DNA of 64,000 nucleotides from Cercis canadensis (lineage: Eukaryota > Streptophyta > Magnoliopsida > Fabales > Fabaceae), in the NCBI GenBank assembly GCA_003255065.1, contig QAOA01008219.1:11501-75500 (forward strand). Reading direction: 5' to 3'. Shown here one piece after another: positions 10,668 through 22,453 of this stretch (position 1 is its first letter; the number at the start of each line of letters is the position of its first letter). The notes beneath the pieces were generated by a model that was not told where the DNA came from, made no database searches, and saw only the letters and a program-made list of their open reading frames with translations. The translations under genes and the position numbers were made by a program.

Positions 10668-11086
10668 TATTCAAATCTCTAGTTGTGTATATTCTGGCAA
10701 GGAGAAGGCTACAATAAACAACTCAAGAGTTGTGTACTAGTGCAAAATCAATAAGAATATTTGGATATGATGACTTGCAGACTCTAGTCTCCTGTATTAT
10801 AGACGCTGCCTTCTGATAATTATTCCTTAAGTTTGTTAATTTGTAGTATAGGTTTAAATTCAAACTTGCAGAATATTTTTTGTAACTCTTTAACATCTTA
10901 TACTTGTATTTAAACGCCGTTGGAGCTAAGGTCATTTCCCTCCCAATAGTCCAACCCTATTACATACTAACAACTTCTGTCATTTTATGCTTTTTATAGG
11001 AACAATTTTGTCATTTTTTACTAACAAGTTTTTTTTTTTTTTCCTCTCATTTTTTTACTAAAAAAAACAAAGAAAAAATTAATTTT
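10668..11086. other. No gene recognised; left flank of CACTA copy 2
   Basis: AT-rich DNA with a T run and purine-rich stretches. The last three bases before the transposon (11084-11086) are TTT, matching the TTT after its right end. Confidence 0.5.
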
Positions 11087-11099
11087 CACTACAAGAAAA

Positions 11100-11510
11100 A
11101 TGTTTATTAGTCATGGACTTTTCTCACGGACTAAAATTCATTGAGAAAATCTCAACATTTATCATGGATTTTCTCACAGAAGGTGAGTGTTGAGATTTTC
11201 TCAAGGAATTTCTCATGGAAACGACTCCCCGTGAGAAAAAGTCCGTGAAAAAGTCTGTGAGAAATCATGTCCCAATTGTGGCCACTAATGTGTTTGCTAC
11301 TCTCACGGAAATGGTCCATGAGAAATATTGAATTTTCTCACGAATTTTCTCATGGACAACTAAATCCGTGAGAAAGTCAGTAAGAAACTTCAACACACCG
11401 TTCCAGTTAAAATTTGAATTTTTTCGATTTTTTCTCAATGATAAAGTTCATGAGAAATTCTGTGAGAAAATCTGTTAATCTTCAACCTCGCGTACCCACC
11501 ATTGCCATTC
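11100..11510. repeat. Left subterminal repeats of CACTA copy 2
   Basis: Dense short repeats in both orientations (TTTCTCACGGA, CCGTGAGAAA and CATGAGAAA variants), the expected transposase-binding region. Many copies show CG changed to TG or CA. Confidence 0.85.
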
Positions 11511-12176
11511 CCCATTTTCAAGCTTTTCTCTCACTTCTTTTTTCCCTCTCGGCCTGAGGTGTTTTTGCACCATTCTTGGCGGCGTTTGTTGGGTTTTCTG
11601 GTGGTCCACCTCCACTTTCATCCTATTGGTTTAGTTTTTCGATTTATAGCTCATTGAGGTAGGTTCCATATCCCTCTCTTGCCTAAGCTTTCTTTATTAA
11701 ATTATTATTTGAGAGGGGAGTTTAGATCTTTTTCTATGAGAGGACAAGTATCATCTGCAATATGAATTATCTGCCATTAGTCTTATATGAGCTTGTACTA
11801 TTCAGAATCTTCATTTATACAATGATTATACCAATGGACCATGAGTTTATTGCATTTAACGTTGGGTAAGTAGCAGATGATAATAGATCAAACAAAATTT
11901 ATGAGGAGGTGCTATTACTTTAGCTTGTTTGAACATAAGAAATTGAGCATTTTTTTTGTATATATGTTTGAGAGAATTATTGTTTATGTAATAAAGTTTG
12001 TAAAAAATATTTATAAGTATTTTATATATATTAAGTTTAATTTGGTTTTTTCAGTATTGTTTATGTGAATAAAGAATTGTAATTTTATGACTGTGATTCT
12101 ATGTATTTGTGTGAAATTTTAAATTCTTGGAATGTTCAAGTTTTAGGGAAGACTCTACCCAATTTTTTATTTATAG

Positions 12177-12685
12177 TTTAGGGTTAGGGTTTAGCGGTTA
12201 CATTTAGGAGTTTAGGATTAATGGGTTAGGGTTTGGAGTTTAGGGTTTAAGGGTTAGGGTTTGGGGTTTAGGGTTTAAGGGTTAGGGTTTAGTAGTTACA
12301 TTTAGGATTTGGGGTTTGAGGTTTGAAATTTAAGTTTTAGGGTTTAGAGTTTAAGGGTTTTGGATTTAGGGTTTAAGGGTTAGGGTTTAGTAGTTACATT
12401 TAGGATTTGGGGTTTGAGATTTAGGGGTTTAAAATTTAAGTTTTAATGTTTAGAGTTTAAGGGTTTGGGGTTAATGGGTTTAGGGTTTATGAGTTTGGGT
12501 GAGGGGCTTAGCATTTTAGGGTTTAGAGTTTATGTTTTTAGAGTTTTGGGGATTTTGGTTTAAGGGTTTAGGGTTAAGGAGTTTAGGATTTAGGATTTTA
12601 AGGTGTAGGCCTTAGGGATTTAGGGTTCATGGATTTAGGGGTTTAGGTTTAGGATTAAGGTTTAATGTTTAGGGTTTATGTTTGA
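12177..12685 (+). repeat. Degenerate telomere-like tract inside CACTA copy 2
   Basis: Counterpart of 601-1085 with the same order of variants, plus small gains (an extra GGGTTTGGGGTTTAGGGTTTAA block near 12240-12290). Confidence 0.85.
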
Positions 12686-12736
12686 CTTTAAGGATTACTG
12701 CTTTTATTATTACAATTAATTATGTTTTTTTTTCAG

Positions 12737-15339
12737 CTTTTACCCTTTGGACGAGCCCATGAACGTACATTTGATTGTTTACAAGTTGAAGTACGAGCAA
12801 CCTTAGCCGAACTTTACCTCAGTTTCTGATGAGGTGAAGGAACTCTGGTGGACAAAGTTTAAGGTAAGAATGAATTCACTAATTTAACTTTATTTACTAA
12901 CAAATTTGGTATACGTGTTTACTAACATTGATATTATATTTTCTATTGCAGAGGAGATGTGTATGGGAGCCCTAGCATGAGAGCCAAATTTGTAAGGTTT
13001 GGCTCTCTAAGTGCTTAGACAACATTTGCACATCTTTCTGAGACATCAAGATCGAGAAGAACAAGGGGGATTGGTTGTCTGATGCAATATTTAAGGCCCT
13101 CAGAACGATATGTGCATCTCAAGAGTATAGGGCCATCTCTGAGAAGAACAAGAAGAATCACTCCTTAGATCACCAGGATGGCTCTATCACCATCTTCAAG
13201 CACAAAAATTGAGGCTGGTAAGTTTTTTATTTAATAACGTTATTTTTTTTAGATATGTCAATTTATGTTTCCTAACAATTTATATTTTTTTGTAGACAAA
13301 GGAGTTGGACAGAGAGCTCAACGCTTTAGAGGTTTTCCATTACCTCCAGCACAGCTCTATGTTGAGTGGGTTTTATATCCATTCTTTAGGTATCTTTCAC
13401 TTAATTATTTGTTTGTTTATTGAGATTTATTACCATTTAATGGTTTGCTTTTGTTAATTTGTAGGTTTGAGTTGAAATTCATGGGTTTCATGTGTTGAAG
13501 TGAGGAAATAGCAATTTGGGAAGACTGGGACAGAAAGCAAGGGCTGCTGCCTTCGAAACCAAGAGCTTCTGCTCCTGTAGCTTCGAAATGAAAACCTCCT
13601 AACAGAGCTCAAGAGCTATTGTGCCCGAAAAGAAGAGCAGCAACGCCCGAGTCCCATTTTTCAGCCTTGCAACCAGAGAACAAGCGCTGCTATGCCCGAA
13701 AAGAAGAGCCGCAGTGCCCAAGCCCATGTTTTAACCTCTCTAACCCAAGAGCAAGTGCTGCATCGCTCAACAACAAGAGCAGCAGTGCTTGTTTTGTAAA
13801 GAATTTGGTATTTCTACAGAAAGTAAGGGTTGTTGGGCCCAAACTTAAGAGCAGCAACACCCAAGCAAGATTTCCTAAAAACATGATTTTGTTTCCTAGT
13901 TTTTTGAGGGCTTTTGCTAAGAAGTATAAATAGGGACTTTTAGGATTTCTTAGGGACTTTGAATCTGGACGTCTTGAAGAGCAAAATGGAGGCAAAACAA
14001 GGATTGAAGATGAGATTGGCGGAAGCTAGCTTGGACTTCATCATTGAGTTTCATTCTTCTTCCCTCTCAACTATGTCTAGATTTTTCTTTACCATATTCT
14101 TATATTCTGCTATGAACTAATCTTTTATTTAGGGTTACGATGTAGCCTAATTATGAACAGTTCTAGTTCTTGTGAAATTAATTTGAGGTTTATCTTTTCT
14201 ATTTGAGTGTTCATCCCCATTCTTAATGTTTCTAACTAACTGGCCATTAATTAGTTAAGTAGTTAATCACAATGAGACTGGAAGAAGATTTGTGTCTCTA
14301 GTTCCTTGTGATAAATACCATAGGCTGCATGTAGGATAAGAATATACCTCAATGGCCTGTGTAGTTAATTAAAGGATCCATAGAACCTAATGAATTCGTA
14401 ATTATTGTAACTCGTATAGGAATATACATGATTAGTAATTAGGGATATTTTCACCAAACCTTGGGAGAGGCTAGTGAATGAATTAGGGAATCTTGACTAA
14501 CAATTAGGAAGATAAATCGATATTAATAACATGAGGAATGAAAACCGGGATTAATTAGGATGAAATCGGAACCCTAGGCTTTTCGCTCTTGATTAATTCA
14601 TCATTTTATCTTTCTTACTTATTTTCAGTTTATTCAAAGCTCTATCTTGAAATTCTCATTACTCGTTGATTAGATAAAATTGAGATTAACCCAACTTCGC
14701 TAATTGATAACATTAGTCCTCGTGGGAACGATAAATAACTCTCATTTTATTACTTGAAAACGATAATGTGCACTTGCGTTAGAGTTTTACACAACACTCT
14801 ACTAAGGGCTGGGTACATCAATTAACGGAGTCTATCTATATAAGTATTAAATTTGTCCTTAATTCTTTAAGTGAGTTACATGTATTAATTCTATTACTAA
14901 CTTAATTATTTTATCTATGCAGATTGAGTTTGAGAGATGTCGGTCTAAGAGCTAGGCTAGGTCCTCTTCTTCTTTTGCCGACGACACTGAGCTATGGCTC
15001 AATGTTGTTGGTGGGAAGAACAAGAAGGGCCGGGTTTACGGCATGGGCTCTGAGGTCGGTGTTTTGGAATCCGTCAACTTATACCCTACCCAGCCCTCCC
15101 AGCAGCCGAATCCTCAGATGTCTGAGGTGTTGTCCCAGATGGCCAACTTGCAACAGGAAATGACTCACCTTTGCCAAGTGGCCTAGGCATTGGATGCAAA
15201 TGGCATATCACCCAATGTGCTTGCCTTTATGCTGGGATAGTTACTATAGCAGCACCAGCGTCCAAGATTTGGTTCGGCCCCACAGCCTGCCGCTGAGGAT
15301 GACGCAACTGAGGAGTTCAGGACAGATGAGGAGGACTAG
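12737..15339 (+). pseudogene. CACTA transposase (Transposase_24 type), decayed, copy 2
   Basis: The same blocks as copy 1: VSDEVKELWWTKFK before a GTAAG donor near 12853, SEKNKKNHSLDHQDG near 13170, TKELDRELNALEVF near 13300 and the C-terminal block 14923-15339 with TELWLNVVGGKNKKGRVYG and MSEVLSQMANLQQEM. Stops shared with copy 1 show the gene was already dead before the duplication. The C-terminal block again carries in-frame TAG/TAA codons. The candidate first exon of copy 1 has been deleted here. Confidence 0.8.
13490..14818 (+). mobile_element. LTR-like insertion in CACTA copy 2
   Basis: Counterpart of 2320-3650, including the AGCAGC-rich block and the TATA box at 13925. Limits are approximate. 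Confidence 0.5.
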
Positions 15340-15797
15340 TGCTCAACTGAGGACTTCTGTTGTATTTTTTTAATGTAATTAAATTTTATTTATAAAATTT
15401 AATTATATTTCATCTAATTTTGTTTATTAATTTTATTAAATGTTTAGAAAAAATAAATAGTTATTTGAGAAAAAAAATCCACAAATAAAAAAAATTATTT
15501 ATAAAGGAGTTTCTCACGGATCCTTTCCATGAGAACTTTCTCACGGATCATATCCATGAGAAAAACAATGACTTTCACGTGAGAGTTTCTCACGCATAAC
15601 AAATGTTTATTTGCGAGAAAAGTCATGAGAAAGTTCTCATGGAGCAATTTTTCCATGAGAAAAGGTATTTGTCACGCCTATTTTTCTCGCACCTTGAAGT
15701 TTGTGAGAAAGTTCGTGAGAACACCTTTTTCTCACGGAATTTTCCATCATTTCTCACGGATTTGTTCCATGAGAAAATGGGGAATTTTCTTGTAGTG

Positions 15798-16245
15798 TTT
15801 CTTCACATTTTTTAGTCGTCCAAGACTATATTTTCTTTCGAATAGCATGCAACTCATCTTAGAAATTTCCTATGTGGACAAGTAAGTTAGAGATTTTACA
15901 TAAAACCTATGTTGCACCGATACTTCAAAATCAGTGTTGCACCCGTTTTCGAGACGTATCAGAAACTTAAAACTCGTATCAAAGGAAGAAACTTATCACA
16001 ATGTCTTCTTTTTGAAAAGAAAAATTGGCACATTTTGAAATGACTAAAACTCTCATTTGGACCTTGTTTTACACTTATTTTCTTCTCTTCCATCAGCTTT
16101 GATCCTTCACAAACCCAACCTCCCTATTTTTTACTGAATTGAAGGAATATGACATAATTTGCTGGTTGAAACTAGTTTTTCCAACTACTTGTAAGGTAAT
16201 TATATGGCTTCAACTCCTGCAATAAAAAGAACTCATCTTTGTATG

Positions 16246-16278
<33 letters not shown>

Positions 16279-18127
16279 CATATGATGTGGCATATCCATA
16301 CCTCATTTTTTAAAAAAAAAAATTGCCATTTTTGCATTTTGTACCATACTGAGTATGAAATTCATACCAATACCCGTGTAATTTATGATAAAACTCATTG
16401 ATATTAGTTTTAAATTTAATGGAGCATGTTGTTTATAGCCCATTGTGATTGCTTGTGTTATTGGGCTTATTTGAGTATTAAATCCTATGTGGACTTTTGT
16501 GAGTATGGACCTTGTTTATGTGCTTTCCATAATGGATAGGTTAGCCCGTATAATTAATACAAGGAGAGGCCTTAACTCTCTCCTTATATATATAGTGTAG
16601 TTGCTCCATTTACACTTGAAAATACAGTTATTTCCCTCCTAGACACAAAAAGTAGCTAACCCTATAGGTTGTTTATGTGTCTTTGGGTTATTTTCAGATT
16701 ATGGATTAAGTGTCAGGTAATCTTAATCTATCTACTAAAAATAGTGTTCACTGTACCTACCATAAAGAAGATTAACGATTGATAAATTCCTTCAACTCAG
16801 ACTCTTATCAGCACTAAACTGCACCTTAAAATGTTGAACCATTTGCAAGTTTTGTCCATTTGAGGTGCACACAGTTCCATGAAATACATTGTCAACTTTT
16901 GCTTCTATCAAAGGGGACAGAACGATTTTCCAAGTCCTTTTATCTCGTTTGAGGTATGCAAAATGGGAGCAGAGCACTTCATAGTGTAGCATTTGCTCTC
17001 TAGGCTAGGTAGAGTATTAGTTTAGTAACCATTGATCGAGACGAAACACATGAAGACATTAAAAATAAGGCAATGGACATTTAAATTCTACCAGCATGCA
17101 CCAAAAAATGCCATCTATCTTATTTTTAGTTTTATTCTAACCTGGTTGACACCGTTTTTCAAGCATTCACCAAATGCTCCGTTTATCTCTTAATGGTGAC
17201 CAAAGGTTGGACCACTTGCCGATTGCTGTTGAAAAATTGAAGCACTAAAGGCTGCTGCTGATACTCGATCGCTGAGAGTGAACCTCTTACATGTTAGATA
17301 TAAATCATGGGCCTTCACCGAATAACTTAAATTTTTGAGTTGAATTGGTTCTTGACATGATATCAGAGCTTCTTTAATCAAGTGTTCAAGAGATCAAATA
17401 TTTCTACCCCACTTTCTCGATATAAGATATTAGTAATCCTGTGTTTTGTTCATGTGCTTCAAGCCAAATGGACTTTCGCTTGCAGTGGCATATTAGATAT
17501 AAAATCATTCATAGACCTTCACTTAACACCTTAAGCTTTTAGATTGAATCAATTCTTAACATTTCAAGCATTTGAAACTGAATGAAAGGGCTACAAAAGG
17601 AAAAAGACACCGTTTTTCAAGCATTCACCAAATGCTCCGTTTATCTCTTAACGGTGACCAAAGGTTGGACCACTTGCCGATTGCTGTTGAAAAATTGAAG
17701 CACTAAAGGCTGCTGCTAATACTCGATCGCTGAGAGTGAACCTCTTACATGTTAGATATAAATCATGGGCCTTCACCGAATAACTTAAATTTTTGAGTTG
17801 AATTGGTTCTTGACATAATATCAAAACTTTTTTAATCAAGTGTTCAAGAGATCAAATATTTCTACCCCACTTTCTCGATATAAGATATTAGTAATCCTAT
17901 GTTTTGTTCATGTGCTTCAAGCCAAATGGACTTTCGCTTGGAGTAGCATATTAGATATAAAATCATTCATAGACCTTCACTTAACACCTTAAGCTTTTAG
18001 ATTGAATCAATTCTTGACATTTCAAGCATTTGAAACTGAATGAAAGGGCTACAAAAGGAAAAGAAAATGGGCATGGATAGCAGGTAGCCTCACCCAGTAG
18101 TGAGTGCGGCTCCACAAGTCCTGAGGC
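15798..18127. repeat. Right flank of CACTA copy 2, second arm of the segmental duplication
   Basis: Matches 4634-6511 but is longer because of a 458 bp internal tandem duplication (17149-18064). After 18127 the two flanks are unrelated. No gene is recognised. Confidence 0.85.
17149..18064. repeat. 458 bp direct tandem duplication
   Basis: GACACCGTTTTTCAAGCATT starts at 17149 and at 17607. Each unit contains copia LTR-end-like blocks (TTAGATATAAATCATGGGCC..., TTGACATGATATCAGAGC). The flank of CACTA copy 1 has a single unit, so the event came after the larger duplication. Confidence 0.9.
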
Positions 18128-18473
18128 TGTGGGAGGCATTAATGTTGGATCACCATGCTGTTGATTATGGTTGCTTTGGTGGTCGGTGGAGATGGACGGT
18201 GATGCTGTTTGAGTTTGATGGACATGGAAACTTGCACGAAAGGGAGTGGAGACGGAATATTTTTTATTTTATTTCATTTTAATTTAAGAATTAAAAAAGG
18301 AGTGTTAGTGAACGTTAGATAAAAATTAAAACTAAGGCACATGGCATTTTTTGGTGCACTACTGGTAGAGGTTGAATGTCTATGGGCAATGTGCCCTAGA
18401 TCCCAAAATGTGGTCACATGTGCAAGTAGGAATCAAGTGCAGGTACATCAAGCCGTTGCATCTCTGGTGTGTC

Positions 18474-18482
18474 TATATAAAA
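18474..18482 (+). promoter_or_regulatory. Relic TATA box with small-gene-type upstream block
   Basis: TATATAAAA lies about 120 bp after GGCATTTTTTGGTGCACTAC. The same spacing of a GGAATTTTTTGGTGGACTAC block and a TATA box occurs in front of the gene at 19922. No coding motif follows here, so this looks like the promoter of a lost relative or a local duplication. The same relic is at 21007 in unit 2. Confidence 0.4.
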
Positions 18483-18499
18483 CAGTATTTTATATATAA

Positions 18500-19690
18500 A
18501 AACATGTATAATATATGGAGGTGTTTTTGATATTTTTATATAAATGTATTATGACATACCATACGAGAACAATCAATATGTGAATAGTATTTATAGTTGA
18601 CAACCTTAGATCAATAATTTTTAAGTTTGTTTGAGAGAATAGAATAAATTATATTTTGTATCTAGTAAAATATAAAAATTTCATCTTAATAATAGATACT
18701 TGCTACATTAGTGTAGTATGACATATCCATATGATACCATAAATTTTTTTATACATATTAGATTAAATAGCCCAATTAGGTTGTTCCCCTGTTTCTTTTG
18801 CCATAGATTTTAGGACAAATATTGATTTTTTAATATTTACCCGTATCTCATCTTTATCTTTATCGGTGGACCAAATTCTCTCTTCTTCCTGTCTCACTCT
18901 CTACTGTAACTACTTTTCTCTCTTATCTTTACATGCATTTCGTTTTGGCCAACAAAATTCCATTAGAGGAATGCAGACGCAAAGATGAAGGGAGATAGTC
19001 AGACAACAAACAAATAGAGAAGGGGGAGACCATCACCGTGAAACATGCAAACTAAACTAGAGAGAAAGAGGGTTTTCACTATCAAAGAAATCACTTCATA
19101 TAATTAGCAGAGGAGCGAGACATCAGAGTCAGAAGGGAGCAATCGAGGGAGTGAAGTAGGCAATTGCAGAGGACTAGATGAACCGTTGGATGGATTATGT
19201 GATCTAGGGTGTACCAAATATAAATCTTTACGTGCATAAGTATATGAGAAATAAAAATCAATATAAGTGAGCATTAAACCCTTTTCCGGCATTAGGATCA
19301 GAAAGGCAGTAGGTCTATGGATGATATATCTTCAATTATCACAGAAAAAACATGACGACAAACATGTATTTATACCAATACGAAAGAAGACTTATTGCTT
19401 CAATATAAGTGCAGTTTTTTTCTTTCTTTTTTTGTATTCACATAAACGGGAATTCTATGATACTATATGAGTATGTCATATTACACTGACGTAACAAGTA
19501 TACATAATTTTTATATTTTATTGGATATAAATATAATTTATCTTTTTTTCTTAAACAAACTTAAAAACAGTTAACTTGTACACATATAATTCACATATTG
19601 ATTATTCTCATATAGTATGACATACTACATAAATATCAAAAGTATCTAAAAAACCTCATTACATAAATGATTACTGGAACACAGTTGAAC
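18500..19690. mobile_element. 1.2 kb element with about 240 bp terminal inverted repeats, unit 1
   Basis: The segment 18505-18745 is an inverted, diverged copy of 19456-19685. Shared pieces include TCACATATTGATTxTTCTC, AAACAAACTTAAAAA and AAGTAT...ATATTTTA on the complementary strands. About 700 bp between the arms has no coding sequence. This fits a non-autonomous foldback or MITE-like DNA transposon. I could not define a target duplication. It lies between the relic promoter at 18474 and the small gene at 19922, so it may have inserted into a duplicated promoter region. Confidence 0.6.
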
Positions 19691-19869
19691 CTACGAATAC
19701 AAACACTTTTTACTGAGATAGAAACTCCAATGCCAAAGAATATAGGCTAATTACCACAAGTATAAAGATATATAAGATAAGTCAGATGGAATTTTTTGGT
19801 GGACTACTGGTGGATTTCAAATATGTTGTACCAAATATATAAATCCTAAAAATAAATCCCAAGTCCTTC

Positions 19870-19878
19870 TATATAAAA
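19870..19878 (+). promoter_or_regulatory. TATA box of the small gene at 19922
   Basis: TATATAAAA in the context CAAGTCCTTC, 44 bases before the ATG. It aligns with the box of the gene at 8438. About 75 bp further upstream is GGAATTTTTTGGTGGACTAC, the repeated upstream block. Confidence 0.75.
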
Positions 19879-19921
19879 CCACCGTGCATTTCCTATAAGA
19901 CGCCACGCTTAGCGAAAGAAA

Positions 19922-20155
19922 ATGGCCAAAGAAAATGGCACTTCAAGTTCTGCCATAAACATCATAGGTATAATAAATAACTTCGGAAACATCCAAGGCA
20001 ATTGCAATGGATGCATCATCTTTCTTGATCAAGAAGAAAAAGACATTTGCAATGAAGTCAAAGTTAATAAAACGGTCGTCACTTCCAGCAATATGGTTGA
20101 AGAAGCATTCGTTCACGGTAATGGGATACGCAGGAAAAAAACCACAAAAAAATAG
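19922..20155 (+). CDS. Small Gly/Asn-motif protein of unknown function, one-motif form (77 aa)
   Basis: No family recognised. The protein begins MAKENGTSSSA and carries the motif NIIGIINNFGNIQGNCNG at residues 13-30, then CIIFLDQEEKDICNEV, which parallels SIILLGQGEKDIYNEV in the protein at 8438. The second motif of that protein is not present. A short stretch with HGNG (66-69) and a basic tail RRKKTTKK take its place. No signal peptide or membrane segment. Promoter and 3' DNA are shared with the 8438 locus. The frame is exactly preserved in the copy at 22454. Expression and function are unknown. Confidence 0.55.
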   Translation: MAKENGTSSSAINIIGIINNFGNIQGNCNGCIIFLDQEEKDICNEVKVNKTVVTSSNMVEEAFVHGNGIRRKKTTKK

Positions 20156-20366
20156 ATCATATTCAGGGCCAAGGTAACAGATCAATCCTTTGTCACTTCC
20201 AGCGCAACTCACATATGCTCACCAAGAGCATCTCTTTTATTTTATGTGGTTCTTAGACCTCTTATAGATTTGAATATGCTTTATGGATTTTATGTTTCTA
20301 GATTTTGACCCTCAAACATGTATGGTTTCTCCCGCATTCTCTTCCTATATTTGAGAAAAAGAAAAC

Positions 20367-20665
20367 ATGTGGGTTCTTTTGGTTATAATAATGCTTTTAA
20401 GCGCTATTGTTAATTTCTTCTTGCTTCACACCATTTTGCGTTTAAAGGAAATTAATGAACAAATTATGTATTGGCACTTTCCAATTGTTTTGATGGTCAT
20501 TGCAATTGTCATACTTTTCTTCAATAACGGTTTGTTAACAGTCCATTTTCTCGCAATTCTTGGAATGCAACCATGATTGCGACTATAGCCACAACTGTCA
20601 TTTCAATCCTCGGTACTTACTTTCAAAAAATTGGGACAGTCTCTTGTATCTACTCTTTACAATAA
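20367..20665 (+). pseudogene. Hydrophobic reading frame of unknown function, probably frameshifted
   Basis: An ATG frame at 20367-20576 encodes 69 residues with hydrophobic stretches at about 2-22 and 36-55, typical of membrane spans. Another frame overlaps it (through the ATG at 20573) and continues to a TAA at 20663 with a further hydrophobic run, MIATIATTVISILGTYF. Reading frame 1 then frame 2 would give a protein with three or four spans, so a 1-2 base frameshift or unrecognised intron near 20535 is possible. It lies 211 bp after the small gene. The locus at 8438 has no counterpart. Family not recognised; it may simply be a chance frame. Confidence 0.3.
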
Positions 20666-20886
20666 ATTATTTTATCCTCTAGTGTAGACTTTTCAATTAG
20701 AATGTTTTAGAGTAGTCATAAATATTCTTCTGTTGAAGGAAGAAGTTGAAAATTTGAGAACTTCGGATTTATTCTTCATATGCAAGGTCTTTTTCTCTCA
20801 AACTTGATGAAGTAGGAAGTTGAGGATCTGAAAATTTGCAAGTTGTGAAGGGGCGTCTATCCTTGCATTTGATGAAGAAATTGAAA

Positions 20887-20887
20887 N
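20887..20887. other. Single N: contig join
   Basis: The sequences on both sides belong to the same 2.5 kb unit (end of unit 1, start of unit 2). This is best explained as an unmerged overlap. Confidence 0.85.
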
Positions 20888-21032
20888 TGCACTACTGGTA
20901 GAGGTTGAATGTCTATGGGCAATGTGCCCTAGATCCCAAAATGTGGTCACATGTGCAAGTAGGAATCAAGTGCAGGTACATCAAGCCGTTGCATCTCTGG
21001 TGTGTCTATATAAAACAGTATTTTATATATAA

Positions 21033-22222
21033 AAACATGTATAATATATGGAGGTGTTTTTGATATTTTTATATAAATGTAGTATGACATACCATACGAG
21101 AACAATCAATATGTGAATAGTATTTATAGTTGACAACCTTAGATCAATAATTTTTAAGTTTGTTTGAGAGAATAGAATAAATTATATTTTGTATCTAGTA
21201 AAATATAAAAATTTCATCTTAATAATAGATACTTGCTACATTAGTGTAGTATGACATATCCATATGATACCATAAATTTTTTTATACATATTAGATTAAA
21301 TAGCCCAATTAGGTTGTTCCCCTGTTTCTTTTGCCATAGATTTTAGGACAAATATTGATTTTTTAATATTTACCCGTATCTCATCTTTATCTTTATCGGT
21401 GGACCAAATTCTCTCTTCTTCCTGTCTCACTCTCTACTGTAACTACTTTTCTCTCTTATCTTTACATGCATTTCGTTTTGGCCAACAAAATTCCATTAGA
21501 GGAATGCAGACGCAAAGATGAAGGGAGATAGTCAGACAACAAACAAATAGAGAAGGGGGAGACCATCACCGTGAAACATGCAAACTAAACTAGAGAGAAA
21601 GAGGGTTTTCACTATCAAAGAAATCACTTCATATAATTAGCAGAGGAGCGAGACATCAGAGTCAGAAGGGAGCAATCGAGGGAGTGAAGTAGGCAATTGC
21701 AGAGGACTAGATGAACCGTTGGATGGATTATGTGATCTAGGGTGTACCAAATATAAATCTTTACGTGCATAAGTATATGAGAAATAAAAATCAATATATG
21801 TGAGCATTAAACCCTTTTCCGGCATTAGGATCAGAAAGGCAGTAGGTCTATGGATGATATATCTTCAATTATCACAGAAAAAACATGACGACAAACATGT
21901 ATTTATACCAATACGAAAGAAGACTTATTGCTTCAATATAAGTGCAGTTTTTTTCTTTCTTTTTTTGTATTCACATAAACGGGAATTCTATGATACTATA
22001 TGAGTATGTCATATTACACTGACGTAACAAGTATACATAATTTTTATATTTTATTGGATATAAATATAATTTATTTTTTTTCTTAAACAAACTTAAAAAC
22101 AGTTAACTTGTACACGTATAATTCACATATTGATTATTCTCATATAGTATGACATACTACATAAATATCAAAAGTATCTAAAAAACCTCATTACATAAAT
22201 GATTACTGGAACACAGTTGAAC
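21033..22222. mobile_element. 1.2 kb element with long terminal inverted repeats, unit 2
   Basis: Same element as 18500-19690 in the duplicated unit; possibly not an independent copy in the real genome. Confidence 0.55.
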
Positions 22223-22401
22223 CTACGAATACAAACACTTTTTACTGAGATAGAAACTCCAATGCCAAAGAATATAGGCTAATTACCACAAGTATAAAGA
22301 TATATAAGATAAGTCAGATGGAATTTTTTGGTGGACTACTGGTGGATTTCAAATATGTTGTACCAAATATATAAATCCTAAAAATAAATCCCAAGTCCTT
22401 C

Positions 22402-22410
22402 TATATAAAA
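22402..22410 (+). promoter_or_regulatory. TATA box of the small gene at 22454
   Basis: TATATAAAA, identical to the box at 19870. Confidence 0.7.
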
Positions 22411-22453
22411 CCACCGTGCATTTCCTATAAGACGCCACGCTTAGCGAAAGAAA

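Larger units (their letters stand above)
11087..15797 (+). mobile_element. Complete CACTA (En/Spm) transposon, copy 2 (4,711 bp)
   Basis: It begins CACTACAAGAAAAATG and ends TTTTCTTGTAGTG, giving 13 bp inverted ends, and is flanked by TTT on both sides, the 3 bp target duplication typical of CACTA elements. Subterminal repeats of the TTTCTCACGGA / TCCGTGAGAAA type fill the first about 420 bp and the last about 300 bp. The interior matches copy 1 but lacks about 380 bp that copy 1 carries at roughly 1110-1490. The transposase gene is dead, so any movement would need proteins from elsewhere. Confidence 0.93.
18355..20886. repeat. 2.5 kb near-identical duplicate, unit 1 (ends at a contig join)
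   Basis: Matches 20888-23419 at an offset of 2533 (2532 after a 1 bp indel) with only about eight differences noticed by eye. Unit 1 stops exactly at the N at 20887 and unit 2 starts right after it. The likely cause is two overlapping contigs, possibly two haplotypes, joined by a placeholder N. Confidence 0.9.
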
